Part shown: positions 16,016 through 25,048 of the stretch, one piece after another
Position numbering within the stretch: position 1 is the stretch's first letter
Layout: each line of letters starts with the position of its first letter
Assembly (NCBI GenBank): GCA_023437715.1
Contig: JAEZFK010000053.1
Location: 124,001-188,000 of the forward strand
DNA: 64,000 nucleotides
Direction: 5' to 3'
Source of the DNA: Bacillota bacterium
Lineage (GTDB): Bacteria; Bacillota; Clostridia; Lachnospirales; Lachnospiraceae
The notes under the pieces: model-generated
Told to the model about the DNA's origin: nothing
What the model saw: the letters and a program-made list of their open reading frames with translations, nothing else
The model's database searches: none
Program-made: the position numbers and the translations under genes

Positions 16016-17101
16016 TTGAAGAAAAGATGGATAGGAGCTGTGGCAGGTATCGCACTGAGCATGGGAAGTGTTATGACAGCCGCAGCAGAAGAAACGAATA
16101 TTCAGGAGGAAAATAAGGCCCCGCAGGCGGTTGATTCGGACTGGGCATGGCAGGAAGTTTCCGGGAACTGGAGGTATGTCAATGCCGCAGGCGAATATAA
16201 GACCAACTGCTGGGAAGAGATTAACGGATACTGGTACCATTTCGATCCGGATGGCTTTATCGCTTCTGATTGGATGAGGATCGGGGGCGTGGATTACTGC
16301 TTCAGTGAAACCGGAGAGCTGGAACTGGGCTGGTGCTATAATGACGAGGAAGAGGCATGGCATTATTACAATGAGGACGGCACGGCCAGGACAGGCTGGT
16401 ATCAGGATGACAGCGGCAGCTGGTACTGGTTCTCACCAAAGGGTGAAATGGCGGATTCCGGCTATAAGACCGTATCGGGAAAGCGGTATTATTTCTATGA
16501 CAACGGCCAGCTGGCGGCAAACCAGTACATAGGCCTTTTCTATATGGATGAAAACGGCCAGAGGGACAGGGAGCATGATATTATTATCGATGGAAAGGGC
16601 TCTTCTGCCTCGGTCTCCGCTGAAGTGAAAAATGCGCTGACAGATGCTGTAAAGGGCATTCCCAGAGAGTGGATTAAAAAATTCATTGAGCAGGGCTGGG
16701 AGGTCATCTACTATCCCGACAAGCAGTATTTTTCCGCGCCCTTAACAGGAGGCGGCCCCTATTATGTGTGCCATAAGCTGGATACGAATTACAAGAAAAT
16801 AAAGATCTGCAGCCCGGAAGAGCTGACAGAGGCTTTTGGAGAATATATAGGCTATGCTTCCGGCTGCTATGACAACAACAGCGGGGAAGCCAGAGACTTG
16901 ATGATGGGCAGGGACACGGTGGACGAATTCGTGGATATCCCGGACTATTATGAGGATGATATGAAGTTTTACTTTGGAAAGCTGGTGTCCGCCTATGTGG
17001 GCAGTTCCACAACCAGAGCGGATATGGAGGAGGCTGCCCCGGAGGTTACGGGAATATTAAAGGGGATTTTATATCCCCAAAATGACGAAATAGAAGAATA
17101 G
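16016..17101 (+). CDS. Secreted cell-wall-binding-repeat protein with degenerate zincin-like C-terminal domain
   Basis: 361 residues. The start is TTG 16016, decided by AAGGAGGG 9 nt upstream; the next ATG falls inside the signal peptide. After the signal peptide (cleavage near AAAEE) come about six choline/cell-wall-binding-type repeats (about 40-180), for example WQEVSGNWRYVNAAGEYKT, INGYWYHFDPDG and DSGSWYWFSPKGEM. The C-terminal domain (about 190-355) follows the layout of anthrax-lethal-factor-like (ATLF) zincins: IPREWIKKFIEQGWEVI, then ELTEAFGEYIGYASG where HEFGH would be expected, then a YYEDDMKFYFGKLVSAYVGSS-like EYFAEAFA segment. The zinc ligands are absent, so it is probably non-catalytic. 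The domain call is inference. Confidence 0.8.
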   Translation: MKKRWIGAVAGIALSMGSVMTAAAEETNIQEENKAPQAVDSDWAWQEVSGNWRYVNAAGEYKTNCWEEINGYWYHFDPDGFIASDWMRIGGVDYCFSETGELELGWCYNDEEEAWHYYNEDGTARTGWYQDDSGSWYWFSPKGEMADSGYKTVSGKRYYFYDNGQLAANQYIGLFYMDENGQRDREHDIIIDGKGSSASVSAEVKNALTDAVKGIPREWIKKFIEQGWEVIYYPDKQYFSAPLTGGGPYYVCHKLDTNYKKIKICSPEELTEAFGEYIGYASGCYDNNSGEARDLMMGRDTVDEFVDIPDYYEDDMKFYFGKLVSAYVGSSTTRADMEEAAPEVTGILKGILYPQNDEIEE

Positions 17102-17106
17102 GCCTG

Positions 17107-17142
17107 GAGGGTGCTGCAGAATGAATTTTTTGCAGCACCCTC
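17107..17142. terminator. Hairpin between convergent genes
   Basis: GAGGGTGCTGCA pairs perfectly with TGCAGCACCCTC across 12 nt. The T-run is poor on both strands, so termination may be partial. Confidence 0.6.
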
Positions 17143-17158
17143 ATTTGCTTTGCAGCAT

Positions 17159-19081
17159 CTATACCGTTTCTTCCGCCAGTTTCTCCCACAATTCATAGAG
17201 CTCTTCCAGCCGTCCGGCAATGGCTTCCTTTTCCTTATTCAGCTCAATCAGCTTGGGCACATCGGTGAAAATTTCTTCTTTCCCCAGCATTTCATCGATT
17301 TCCCCGTCCCTTGTTTCCAGCCTGTGGATTTCGTCCTCTGTTTTCTTTAACTCGTTCTGGCGTTTCCGGAGACGGGCCTGCTCTTCCTTTTGGGCTTTCC
17401 ATTCCAGCTTTATACCGGAGGTTTCCTCGGAAGAGTCTTCCTTCGCGGAAGGAGAAGCAGCATATAAGCTTGTCATCAGCTCTTTCTTTTCCAGGTAATA
17501 GTCGTAATTACCGATGTAATTGACCAGTGTCCGGCCCGTTAAGTCCAGGATTCTGGTGGCGGTTTTGTTGATGAAATACCGGTCATGGGACACGTAGAGG
17601 ACAGTGCCTGTGTAATTGATCAGGGCATCCTCTAAAATCTCCTTTGAGGTGATGTCCAAATGGTTGGTAGGCTCGTCCAGAATGAGAAAATTCGCTTCTG
17701 AGAGCATCAGCTTTGCCAAGGATACACGGCCACGCTCGCCGCCGCTTAAATCCTTTACCCGTTTAAACACGTCGTCTCCGGTAAAAAGAAAGGCGGCCAG
17801 GATGTTGCGGATCTGGGTGTTGTTCATGGAAGGATAGGTGTCCTGCAGCTCGTCAAAAAGGGTCTTTTCCATGTGCAGCACCTGATGCTCCTGGTCATAA
17901 TATCCGATATGTACCTTGGAGCCTAAGGTGATTTCTCCTTCATCCGGGCGAACGATGTTGTTTAAGATTTTCAGTATGGTGGTCTTTCCTGTCCCGTTGC
18001 CGCCGATGATGGCGACCCGTTCCCCCCGCTTGATCTCAAAGCCAACATGTTCAAAAAGCAGGTTCTGGTCAAATGCTTTTTTTAAATCCCGTACCGTCAA
18101 AACGTCGTTTCCGCTGATGATATTGGGCTCCAGGCGGATGCGCATCTCGTCGTTGACCTCTGACGGCTTATCCAAAACCTCGATTTTATCCAGCATCTTT
18201 TCCCGGCTCTCCGCCCGCTTAATGGATTTCTCACGGTTAAAGGACTTGAGTTTTGCAATGACCTCTTCCTGGTGCCTGATTTCCTGCTGCTGGTTTAAGT
18301 AGGCTTTCATCTGGGCCTCCCGGATCATGGCCCGCTTTCCGCTGTAGTCCGTGTAATTTCCCTGATATACGTTCATGAGGCCGTTGTCCAGTTCAATGAT
18401 CTTTGTGACCACCCGGTCCAGAAAATACCGGTCATGAGCCACGATGATGACGCTTCCGTCATAATTGATCAGATAGCCCTCCAGCCAGGCGATGGAATCC
18501 ATGTCCAGGTGGTTGGTAGGCTCGTCCAGCAGAATGATGTCCGGCCTGGCAAGAAGAAGCCGTCCAAGGGAAACCCTTGTTTTCTGTCCCCCGGATAAGG
18601 CGGAGACAGGCTTGTTAAATTCCTCTTCTGTAAAGCCCAGGCCCTTTAAGACCCCTGTTACCTCGCTCTGATAGGCATAGCCGTTTTGCAGTTCAAATTC
18701 ATGGTTTAAACGGCTGTAGGCGGCCAGCATGGAATCCAGCTCTTCCCCGGTAACATGCTTCATGTCCATTTCCAGCTTGCGGATCTTTGCCTCCATCTCA
18801 ATGAGAGGGCGTTTGATTTCCAGAACCTCCTCGTAAATGGTCCTGTCCCCGGACAGATCCTGATGCTGGGCCAGATAGCCCATGGTCCTTCCCTTGGAAA
18901 TGACCACCTCTCCGTCGTCGGCAGGCATTTCTCCCACAATGATTTTTAAGAGAGTGGATTTTCCTGCACCGTTAATTCCGACGATAGCGGCTTTCTCATG
19001 GTCTTCTATGTGAAAGGAAGCGTGCCTGATTACTTCGTTGCTTCCAAAGGCTTTGCTTATGTTGCTGCATGACAGTATCAT
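17159..19081 (-). CDS. ABC-F family ATPase (YdiF/Uup-type)
   Basis: 640 residues, two ABC domains in one chain and no membrane segment, so a soluble ABC-F protein acting on ribosomes. Domain 1 has Walker A GINGAGKS (about 35-42), signature LSGGQ and Walker B ILLDEPTNHLD. The linker (about 235-320) is charged and helical. Domain 2 has GGNGTGKT, LSGGE and LILDEPTNHLD. The tail (about 550-640) is a predicted coiled coil, as in Uup and YdiF. No cue for antibiotic resistance was seen; a housekeeping role in translation is likelier. ATG 19081 has AGGAGG upstream. Confidence 0.93.
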   Translation of the reverse strand: MILSCSNISKAFGSNEVIRHASFHIEDHEKAAIVGINGAGKSTLLKIIVGEMPADDGEVVISKGRTMGYLAQHQDLSGDRTIYEEVLEIKRPLIEMEAKIRKLEMDMKHVTGEELDSMLAAYSRLNHEFELQNGYAYQSEVTGVLKGLGFTEEEFNKPVSALSGGQKTRVSLGRLLLARPDIILLDEPTNHLDMDSIAWLEGYLINYDGSVIIVAHDRYFLDRVVTKIIELDNGLMNVYQGNYTDYSGKRAMIREAQMKAYLNQQQEIRHQEEVIAKLKSFNREKSIKRAESREKMLDKIEVLDKPSEVNDEMRIRLEPNIISGNDVLTVRDLKKAFDQNLLFEHVGFEIKRGERVAIIGGNGTGKTTILKILNNIVRPDEGEITLGSKVHIGYYDQEHQVLHMEKTLFDELQDTYPSMNNTQIRNILAAFLFTGDDVFKRVKDLSGGERGRVSLAKLMLSEANFLILDEPTNHLDITSKEILEDALINYTGTVLYVSHDRYFINKTATRILDLTGRTLVNYIGNYDYYLEKKELMTSLYAASPSAKEDSSEETSGIKLEWKAQKEEQARLRKRQNELKKTEDEIHRLETRDGEIDEMLGKEEIFTDVPKLIELNKEKEAIAGRLEELYELWEKLAEETV

Positions 19082-19121
19082 GTGCTATTTTCCTCCTGAA
19101 TAAATATAAGACAATAGGACT

Positions 19122-19150
19122 AGTATAATATAGGTCTTTTCTTTTTTCAA
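19122..19150 (-). promoter_or_regulatory. Promoter of the ABC-F gene
   Basis: Minus strand TTGAAA, 17-nt spacer, TATACT, back to back with the rex promoter. Confidence 0.65.
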
Positions 19151-19171
19151 GGACACAATCGCAAAACCCGT

Positions 19172-19200
19172 TTGACATTATTTTATCATGCAGTTATAAT
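19172..19200 (+). promoter_or_regulatory. Consensus sigma-A promoter of rex
   Basis: TTGACA, 17-nt spacer, TATAAT, a full consensus match, 38 nt before the rex start codon. Confidence 0.9.
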
Positions 19201-19238
19201 GATATTAGTTTAAATTCTAAGCTAAAGAAGGTGAAGAT

Positions 19239-19889
19239 GTGGCAGATAAAGAGATTTCCAAAGCAGTTATTGCCAGGCTTCCGAGATACTACCGGTATCT
19301 GGGGGAGCTGATGGAAGATGGAGTGGAGCGGATTTCCTCCAATGAGTTAAGTGTGCGGATGAAGGTAACCGCTTCCCAGATCCGGCAGGATTTGAATAAT
19401 TTCGGAGGCTTTGGCCAGCAGGGCTATGGCTATAATGTAAAGTATCTATACACAGAGATAGCAAAGATCCTGGGCCTGGACCAGCAGCATGGTTTGGTCA
19501 TCATCGGCGCCGGAAACTTAGGGCAGGCCATTGCCAATTATGCGAATTTTGAGAAACGAGGATTTTTAATTAAGGGAATGTTCGATATCAATCCCCGTCT
19601 GATCGGTCTTGTGGTCAGAGGCGTGGAGATACGGAGCATGGATGATCTGGAACAGTTTGTGAAAGATAACGATGTTCAGATTGCAGCCCTTACCATTCCG
19701 AAAACTAAGGCTCCGGAGCTTGCGGACCGCCTTGTGAAAGCAGGGATCAAAGCGATCTGGAATTTTGCCCATACGGATTTAATTGTGCCTGACGATGTGG
19801 TGGTGGAAAATGTCCACCTTTCTGAAAGCCTCATGCGCTTATCCTACCGGATGTGCAGCATTCAGGATTCAGAGGTCGGCGAAAAGTAA
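19239..19889 (+). CDS. rex: Redox-sensing transcriptional repressor Rex
   Basis: Senses the NADH/NAD+ ratio and represses fermentation and NADH-reoxidation genes when NADH is low. It has 216 residues. The N-terminal winged helix reads VIARLPRYYRYLGEL and KVTASQIRQDLNNFGGFGQQGYGYNV. The Rossmann domain has VIIGAGNLGQAIANY (about 86-100), followed by a domain-swapped C-terminal helix. The start is GTG 19239, with GAAGGTG upstream. Confidence 0.96.
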   Translation: MADKEISKAVIARLPRYYRYLGELMEDGVERISSNELSVRMKVTASQIRQDLNNFGGFGQQGYGYNVKYLYTEIAKILGLDQQHGLVIIGAGNLGQAIANYANFEKRGFLIKGMFDINPRLIGLVVRGVEIRSMDDLEQFVKDNDVQIAALTIPKTKAPELADRLVKAGIKAIWNFAHTDLIVPDDVVVENVHLSESLMRLSYRMCSIQDSEVGEK

Positions 19890-19989
19890 GAACAAGCAAT
19901 TGGAAAAATATATGCCTGCCGGTAAGTGAAAGGGGAAATCTCTTCGCTGCCGGTAGTTTTTCTATCCGGGAAAGGAAGGCGGATGCAGG

Positions 19990-21525
19990 ATGAGAAATCT
20001 GGTCACTGGAAAGCAGATGAAGGAAGTAGACCGCTACACCATAGAAGAGCTGGGAATCCCTTCTCTGGTGCTTATGGAAAGGGCTGCCCTGGCGGTCGCG
20101 GAAGAGGTTATAAGGCAGGCCCGTAAGGCGGATATCATATGGTCCCTGTGCGGAAGCGGCAACAACGGAGCCGATGGAATTGCAGCCGCCAGGATGCTGC
20201 ATTTAAAGGGCTATGAGGTTACGGCAGTCCTGGCGGGGAAAAAGGATAAGGGCACCGCAGAATATTTAACCCAGGTTTCCATAGCGGAAAAAACAGGCGT
20301 CAATCTGGTGGAGTATTCCGATTTTATTCCGGGGAAATGCGATATTTTAATTGATGCGCTTTTCGGCGTGGGGCTGGACCGGGAGATTTCAGGCCCTTAC
20401 CGTCAGGTTTTAGAGACGGTGGACCGCTGCCGTCCTGGATTTACGGTGGCTGTGGACATTCCCTCGGGCATTCATTCCGATACCGGACAGATCATGGGAG
20501 CGGCCCTTAAGGCGGATGTGACCGTCACCTTTGGCTGGGAAAAGCTTGGAACCGTGCTTTATCCCGGAAGGGAATACAGCGGCAGGGTCATGGTGGCTGA
20601 TATCGGCTTTCCCAAAGTCAGCCTGGAACAGGTGAAAACAGAGTATTTTACCATGGAGCCGGGGGATGAAGCCCTGGTGCCGGACCGTCCGGCCTATTCC
20701 CACAAAGGAAAATTTGGAAAGGTCCTGGTGGCGGCAGGGTCCAGAGGCATGAGCGGAGCAGCTTTTCTAAGCGCCCTTGCGGCTTACCGGATGGGGGCCG
20801 GCCTTGTAAAAATTTTTACGGTGGAAGAGAACAGGGCCATTCTTCAGGCAGAGCTTCCGGAAGCCATTATTGCCACCTACAGCCCTCAGGAAGCGGCTGA
20901 AAGGACAGAGGAGTTTACGGCTGCCTTAAAGAAAGAGTGCGAATGGGCCAGCGTCATTGTCTTAGGTCCGGGACTTGGGCAGGAGGCTTATGTGAGAAAC
21001 CTGATGGAGGAAGTCCTTGTCAATGCCTATGTTCCCATCATACTGGATGCGGATGGGCTGGGAGCCGTAGCCTCCAGTCCGGAGCTGACCGGCTATTTTA
21101 CAGAGAACATCATCGTAACACCTCATATGGGGGAGATGGCCAGGCTTACGGGCAGCTCTCCCGACGTAATCCGGAAGAATCTGATCCAGACGGCCAGGGA
21201 ATACGCGGACCGGTTCGGCATTACCTGCGTATTAAAGGATTCGGCGACCATCGGCGCCTTAAAGAACCAGAAAACCTATGTCAATACCAGCGGCAACAGC
21301 GCCATGGCAAAGGCCGGTTCCGGAGATGTGCTGACCGGAATCATTGCCGGTCTTCTGGCCCAGGGGCTGGAGGAGTCGGAGGCGGCGGCCCTGGGCATAT
21401 GGCTCCATGGCCGGGCAGGGGATGGGGTAAGAGAAAAGCATGGGGCTTACAGCCTTCTTGCCAGGGAGCTGGCGGAGGAAATACAGACAGTCTGTCACGG
21501 CTCCCATATGCAGAAACATTTGTAA
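19990..21525 (+). CDS. nnr: Bifunctional NAD(P)H-hydrate epimerase and ADP-dependent dehydratase
   Basis: Repairs hydrated NAD(P)H. It has 511 residues. The N-terminal YjeF_N epimerase domain (about 1-215) has CGSGNNGADG (about 54-63) and the catalytic-type DALFGVGLDREI and DIPSGI motifs. The C-terminal ribokinase-like dehydratase domain (about 225-505) has GPGLG, ILDADGL, TPHMGEM and NSAMAKAGSGDVLTG (about 435-449). Clostridial fusions of this layout are common. alr follows, as in many Gram-positive genomes. Confidence 0.95.
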   Translation: MRNLVTGKQMKEVDRYTIEELGIPSLVLMERAALAVAEEVIRQARKADIIWSLCGSGNNGADGIAAARMLHLKGYEVTAVLAGKKDKGTAEYLTQVSIAEKTGVNLVEYSDFIPGKCDILIDALFGVGLDREISGPYRQVLETVDRCRPGFTVAVDIPSGIHSDTGQIMGAALKADVTVTFGWEKLGTVLYPGREYSGRVMVADIGFPKVSLEQVKTEYFTMEPGDEALVPDRPAYSHKGKFGKVLVAAGSRGMSGAAFLSALAAYRMGAGLVKIFTVEENRAILQAELPEAIIATYSPQEAAERTEEFTAALKKECEWASVIVLGPGLGQEAYVRNLMEEVLVNAYVPIILDADGLGAVASSPELTGYFTENIIVTPHMGEMARLTGSSPDVIRKNLIQTAREYADRFGITCVLKDSATIGALKNQKTYVNTSGNSAMAKAGSGDVLTGIIAGLLAQGLEESEAAALGIWLHGRAGDGVREKHGAYSLLARELAEEIQTVCHGSHMQKHL

Positions 21526-21604
21526 AATATGTTCTGTCCGCCAAAGAATGAACGGTGGAAGGACTTTAACCATAATTTTAAAAGCAGGCGAGGAAATAAG
21601 AGGA

Positions 21605-22792
21605 ATGAAATCATACAGCAGAGTTTATGAAACGGTGGATTTGGATGCAATCCGGCACAATGTGGAGGCCATGAAGGCCAATTTAATGCCGGGGGCCGGG
21701 ATGATTGGGGTTGTAAAGAGCGACGGCTACGGCCACGGCGCCGTTCCTGTGGCCTGGGCCATTGATCCCTATGTGTGGGGGTATGCGGTGGCCACCCTGG
21801 AGGAGGGAGTGATCCTCAGGAAACATGGAATCAAAAAGCCTGTCCTGGTTCTGGGGGTCGTGCCTTATGACGGCTATCCCCAGCTCCTGGAATATGAGAT
21901 CCGTCCCTCCCTGTTCCAGCTAAAAAGGGCGGAGCGTCTGTCAGAGCTGGCGGTAAGCATGGGAAAGACGGCGGTGGTTCACTTGGCGGTGGATACGGGA
22001 ATGAGCCGGATCGGATATCCGGTCACAGAGGAATCGGCGGAGGAAGCGGCAAAGCTTTGCAGACTTCCGGGCCTTCAGGTGGAAGGGATGTTCACTCATT
22101 TTGCAAAGGCAGATGAAAAGGATAAGGCAGCCACTGATTTAGAAATTGAAAAGTACCGCCGGTTTGTAGACATGCTTTCTGAAAGGGGCATTACCATTCC
22201 TCTGCTTCACTGCTCCAACAGCGCCGGAATCCTGGACTTGCCCAGGGCTAATTTCCATCTGGTCCGGGCCGGCATTTCCATTTACGGCCTTTATCCCTCC
22301 GACGAGGTGGACAGGGAAACGGTGAAGCTGAAGCCCGGAATGGAATTAAAAAGCTTTATTACTTATATTAAAAAAATCGGTCCCGGAACCTCCGTAAGCT
22401 ATGGAGGAACCTTTACTGCAGACCGTGAAATGACAATAGCCACCGTTCCCGTAGGCTACGGAGACGGCTATCCGAGAAATCTCTCAGGAAAAGGGGAGGT
22501 GCTCATCCGGGGAAAACGGGCCATTATTTTAGGCCGGGTCTGCATGGACCAGTTCATGGTGGATGTGTCCCACATACCCGGCGTGGAAGAGGATGAAGAA
22601 GTGACCCTTGTGGGCAGGCAGGGGGAGGAAGAAATTACGGTAGAGGAGCTGGCGGAGCGCGGCGGCGGCTTTCACTACGAAATCCTCTGTGACATCGGAA
22701 AACGTGTCCCCAGGGTCTATCTGGAAAATGGTCAGGTAGTAGGAACAAAAGATTATTTTGATGATTGCTACGAAGGCTTTCAAAAGGTCTGA
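21605..22792 (+). CDS. alr: Alanine racemase
   Basis: PLP enzyme making D-alanine for peptidoglycan. It has 395 residues. The PLP lysine is Lys38 in VVKSDGYGHG, and the second catalytic residue is the tyrosine of SVSYGGTF (about residue 265). HLAVDTGMSRIG and LLHCSNSAG are family segments. ATG 21605 is chosen for its match to the family N-terminus (YETVDLDAIRHNV) and the AGAGGA before it; the frame is open upstream into nnr. Confidence 0.96.
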   Translation: MKSYSRVYETVDLDAIRHNVEAMKANLMPGAGMIGVVKSDGYGHGAVPVAWAIDPYVWGYAVATLEEGVILRKHGIKKPVLVLGVVPYDGYPQLLEYEIRPSLFQLKRAERLSELAVSMGKTAVVHLAVDTGMSRIGYPVTEESAEEAAKLCRLPGLQVEGMFTHFAKADEKDKAATDLEIEKYRRFVDMLSERGITIPLLHCSNSAGILDLPRANFHLVRAGISIYGLYPSDEVDRETVKLKPGMELKSFITYIKKIGPGTSVSYGGTFTADREMTIATVPVGYGDGYPRNLSGKGEVLIRGKRAIILGRVCMDQFMVDVSHIPGVEEDEEVTLVGRQGEEEITVEELAERGGGFHYEILCDIGKRVPRVYLENGQVVGTKDYFDDCYEGFQKV

Positions 22793-22910
22793 TAACAAAC
22801 TCCATGTCCGAATCATATGATAAAGTATGCGGCGGAAAAAAACTTAAGTGAATACACGAGTCAAAGAAGGTCAATAATAGACTTAAATAAATTGACGGAG
22901 TGTGAGAAAT

Positions 22911-23258
22911 GTGATAATCAGACGTGGAGACATCTATTATGCCGATTTAAGGCCGGTAGTAGGTTCTGAGCAGGGCGGCATCCGCCCGGTCCTTATTATA
23001 CAAAACGACATTGGGAACAAGCACAGCCCTACGGTGATCTGTGCGGCTATTACCTCAAGAATGAACAAGGCAAAGCTTCCCACCCATGTGGAGCTGGATA
23101 CGAAAAAATGTGATATGATAAAGGACTCGGTCATTCTTCTGGAGCAGCTGCGCACTATCGACAAGCAGCGGCTGAAAGAAAAAATCTGCCATATCGACGA
23201 GGAGCTTCAGCAGGAAGTGGACTGTGCGTTAAGGGTGAGTCTGGAACTGGGTACATAG
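22911..23258 (+). CDS. MazF/NdoA-family endoribonuclease toxin
   Basis: Sequence-specific mRNA interferase family. It has 115 residues, close to Bacillus NdoA (EndoA), with RRGDIYYADL, VVGSEQGGIRPVLIIQNDIGN, TVICAAITSRMNKAKLPTHVEL and DSVILLEQLRTIDKQRL. GTG 22911 is chosen because GGAG lies 10 nt upstream and MIIRRGD matches the family start; a GTG at 22902 has no room for a ribosome site. The alr-toxin order is the same as in Bacillus, but no full-length antitoxin gene lies between them. Confidence 0.93.
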   Translation: MIIRRGDIYYADLRPVVGSEQGGIRPVLIIQNDIGNKHSPTVICAAITSRMNKAKLPTHVELDTKKCDMIKDSVILLEQLRTIDKQRLKEKICHIDEELQQEVDCALRVSLELGT

Positions 23259-23265
23259 TTCACCA

Positions 23266-23294
23266 TTGACGGAATGCTGATAAAATGGTATATT
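23266..23294 (+). promoter_or_regulatory. Promoter of the CorC/CNNM-family gene
   Basis: TTGACG, 17-nt spacer, TATATT, about 60 nt before the start codon. Confidence 0.6.
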
Positions 23295-23354
23295 CTTAAA
23301 TAGTTACGAGAAAAAAATACGAATGAGAATGAATAAAAGGAGTAGATTTTTAGA

Positions 23355-24761
23355 ATGGACGATGGCAATCCGCTTTTGCGCGTGATTATTTTTATTGCTT
23401 TTATCGTGCTGGACGCAGTATTTTATGGATTTGGAGCGGCAATTCAAAACGTGAACACAAATGAGCTGGAGCACCAGCTGGAGAATGGGAGCAAACGGGC
23501 AGGGAAACTGCTACATATTGTAAACAGACCTACCAGGTTTGTAAACACCATCCAGATAACCAGCAACTTAATCGGTATGGTAACAGGGGCCTTTGTCCTG
23601 CAGCAGCTCGGTGCAGGGCTCAGCACCATTTTATCCGGAAGCAGCAGCTTTCCCAGCCACTGGCTGTCGGTTTTAAGCTTTTTTCTGGTGGCCTTAGTGC
23701 TCATTGTGCTTTTAATCAGCTTTGGCATCATCATTCCCAAGCGCTGTGCGGCAATTGATCCTGAGAAATGGGGATATGGCTTATTGCCCCTTGTGACCTT
23801 TTTCATGATTCCTCTTTTGCCCTTTACCTGGCTGGCGAATATGGTGGCTTATTTCATCCTGAAGCTTCAGGGAATCGATATGGCGTCGGATAATGAAAGC
23901 GTTACGGAAGAAGACATCATGTCCATGGTAAATGAAGGCCATGAGCAGGGAGTTTTAGAGGCCAGAGAAGCGGAGATGATCACCAATATCTTCGAATTGA
24001 ACGAAAAAGAAGCCGGGGATATTATGACCCACAGGAAAAACATGGTTTCTCTGGACGGTGAGACCACCCTTAAGGAAGCGGTGGACTTTATCCTGAAAGA
24101 AGGCTATAATTCCAGGTACCCGGTTTATAAAAAGGATGCCGACGACATTATCGGAATCCTTCATATGAAAGACGCCCTGATTGCCGCGGAAAACAAGCGG
24201 AATGCAGGACGGCGTTTAATGGAGATAGACGGACTCTTAAGGGAGGCCCATTTCATTCCGGAAACCAGGAACATCAATGCCCTGTTTAAGGAAATGCAGT
24301 CCAGAAAGATCCACATGGTTGTGGTGGTGGATGAGTATGGACAGACGGCCGGCATCGTGACCATGGAGGATATTCTGGAAGAGATCGTAGGCAACATCTT
24401 AGACGAATACGATGTGGATGAGGAATACATCGTTTCGCTGGAAGACGGGTCCTGGCAGATGAAAGGCTTAACTCCCCTGGATGAGGTGGAAAAGGCCCTG
24501 GACCTTGAGTTTGACGAAGAGGATTATGACTCCTATGATACCATAAACGGCCTGCTGATTTCCAGGCTGGACCGGATTCCCCAGGAAGGGGAAAGGACCG
24601 AAGTGATCATATTGGGATACAGCTTCAAGATTCTTCAGGTGGAAAACAAGATCATTCAGTCCATTCAGGTACGGAAAATAGAGCCGGAATCTGAGGGGAC
24701 AGAGGACGGAAGCTTAAAAAAGACTGAGGCTTCCGAGAACGCCCTGAAAGAAGAGGCATAA
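23355..24761 (+). CDS. CNNM/CorC-family membrane protein (hemolysin family)
   Basis: 468 residues. The N-terminal DUF21/CNNM membrane domain (about 1-175) has four hydrophobic segments. Then come two CBS domains (about 205-330: IMTHRKNMVSLDGE, SRYPVYKKDADDIIGILHMKD, VVVVDEYGQTAGIVTMEDILEEIVGNI) and a C-terminal CorC_HlyC domain (about 350-435). Family members are linked to magnesium or cobalt efflux; the hemolysin label is historical. The last 25 residues are acidic and low complexity. Confidence 0.92.
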   Translation: MDDGNPLLRVIIFIAFIVLDAVFYGFGAAIQNVNTNELEHQLENGSKRAGKLLHIVNRPTRFVNTIQITSNLIGMVTGAFVLQQLGAGLSTILSGSSSFPSHWLSVLSFFLVALVLIVLLISFGIIIPKRCAAIDPEKWGYGLLPLVTFFMIPLLPFTWLANMVAYFILKLQGIDMASDNESVTEEDIMSMVNEGHEQGVLEAREAEMITNIFELNEKEAGDIMTHRKNMVSLDGETTLKEAVDFILKEGYNSRYPVYKKDADDIIGILHMKDALIAAENKRNAGRRLMEIDGLLREAHFIPETRNINALFKEMQSRKIHMVVVVDEYGQTAGIVTMEDILEEIVGNILDEYDVDEEYIVSLEDGSWQMKGLTPLDEVEKALDLEFDEEDYDSYDTINGLLISRLDRIPQEGERTEVIILGYSFKILQVENKIIQSIQVRKIEPESEGTEDGSLKKTEASENALKEEA

Positions 24762-24770
24762 TATGTAATA

Positions 24771-24820
24771 ACCCCCATATAGGACAATGTAATATAAAAG
24801 TCCTGTGTGGGGGTATTTTT
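24771..24820 (+). terminator. Terminator of the CorC/CNNM gene
   Basis: ACCCCCATATAGGAC pairs with GTCCTGTGTGGGGGT (two G-U pairs), then ATTTTT. Confidence 0.9.
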
Positions 24821-24905
24821 ATGCCATTTGAAAAATTTATTCATCAATGCCGGGTTTTATGTATTTTGATTGACTTCCAGAGCTTTTGATTGTAAAATGT
24901 TGTAT

Positions 24906-24913
24906 GTCGATAT
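24906..24913 (+). promoter_or_regulatory. Possible sigma-D (flagellar) -10 box before chemoreceptor gene
   Basis: GTCGATAT differs by one base from the sigma-D -10 GCCGATAT. The -35 half is not clear. A simple run of TTATTATTG units follows at about 24930-24960. Confidence 0.3.
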
Positions 24914-25048
24914 TTGTCGAGAATCATTATCGTTATTATTGTTATTATTGTTATTATCTTATCTTTCATTAAAAAAAAGCCGGGATACAGGGCTTTTATT
25001 TTAGCTTTAAAGAAACAGGGTATTAAAAATCTTAGAGGAGGTGGAAAT

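Noticed and set aside
24926..24965. TTATTATTG-type simple repeat considered as a phase-variable tract
   Set aside because: It lies upstream of the chosen start, and slippage there would not alter the coding frame.
24914..25048. Longer chemoreceptor N-terminus with an extra hydrophobic segment (MSRIIIVIIVIIVIILSF)
   Set aside because: It is made by a simple TTATTATTG run, has no ribosome site, and the TTG at 25049 has an excellent one.
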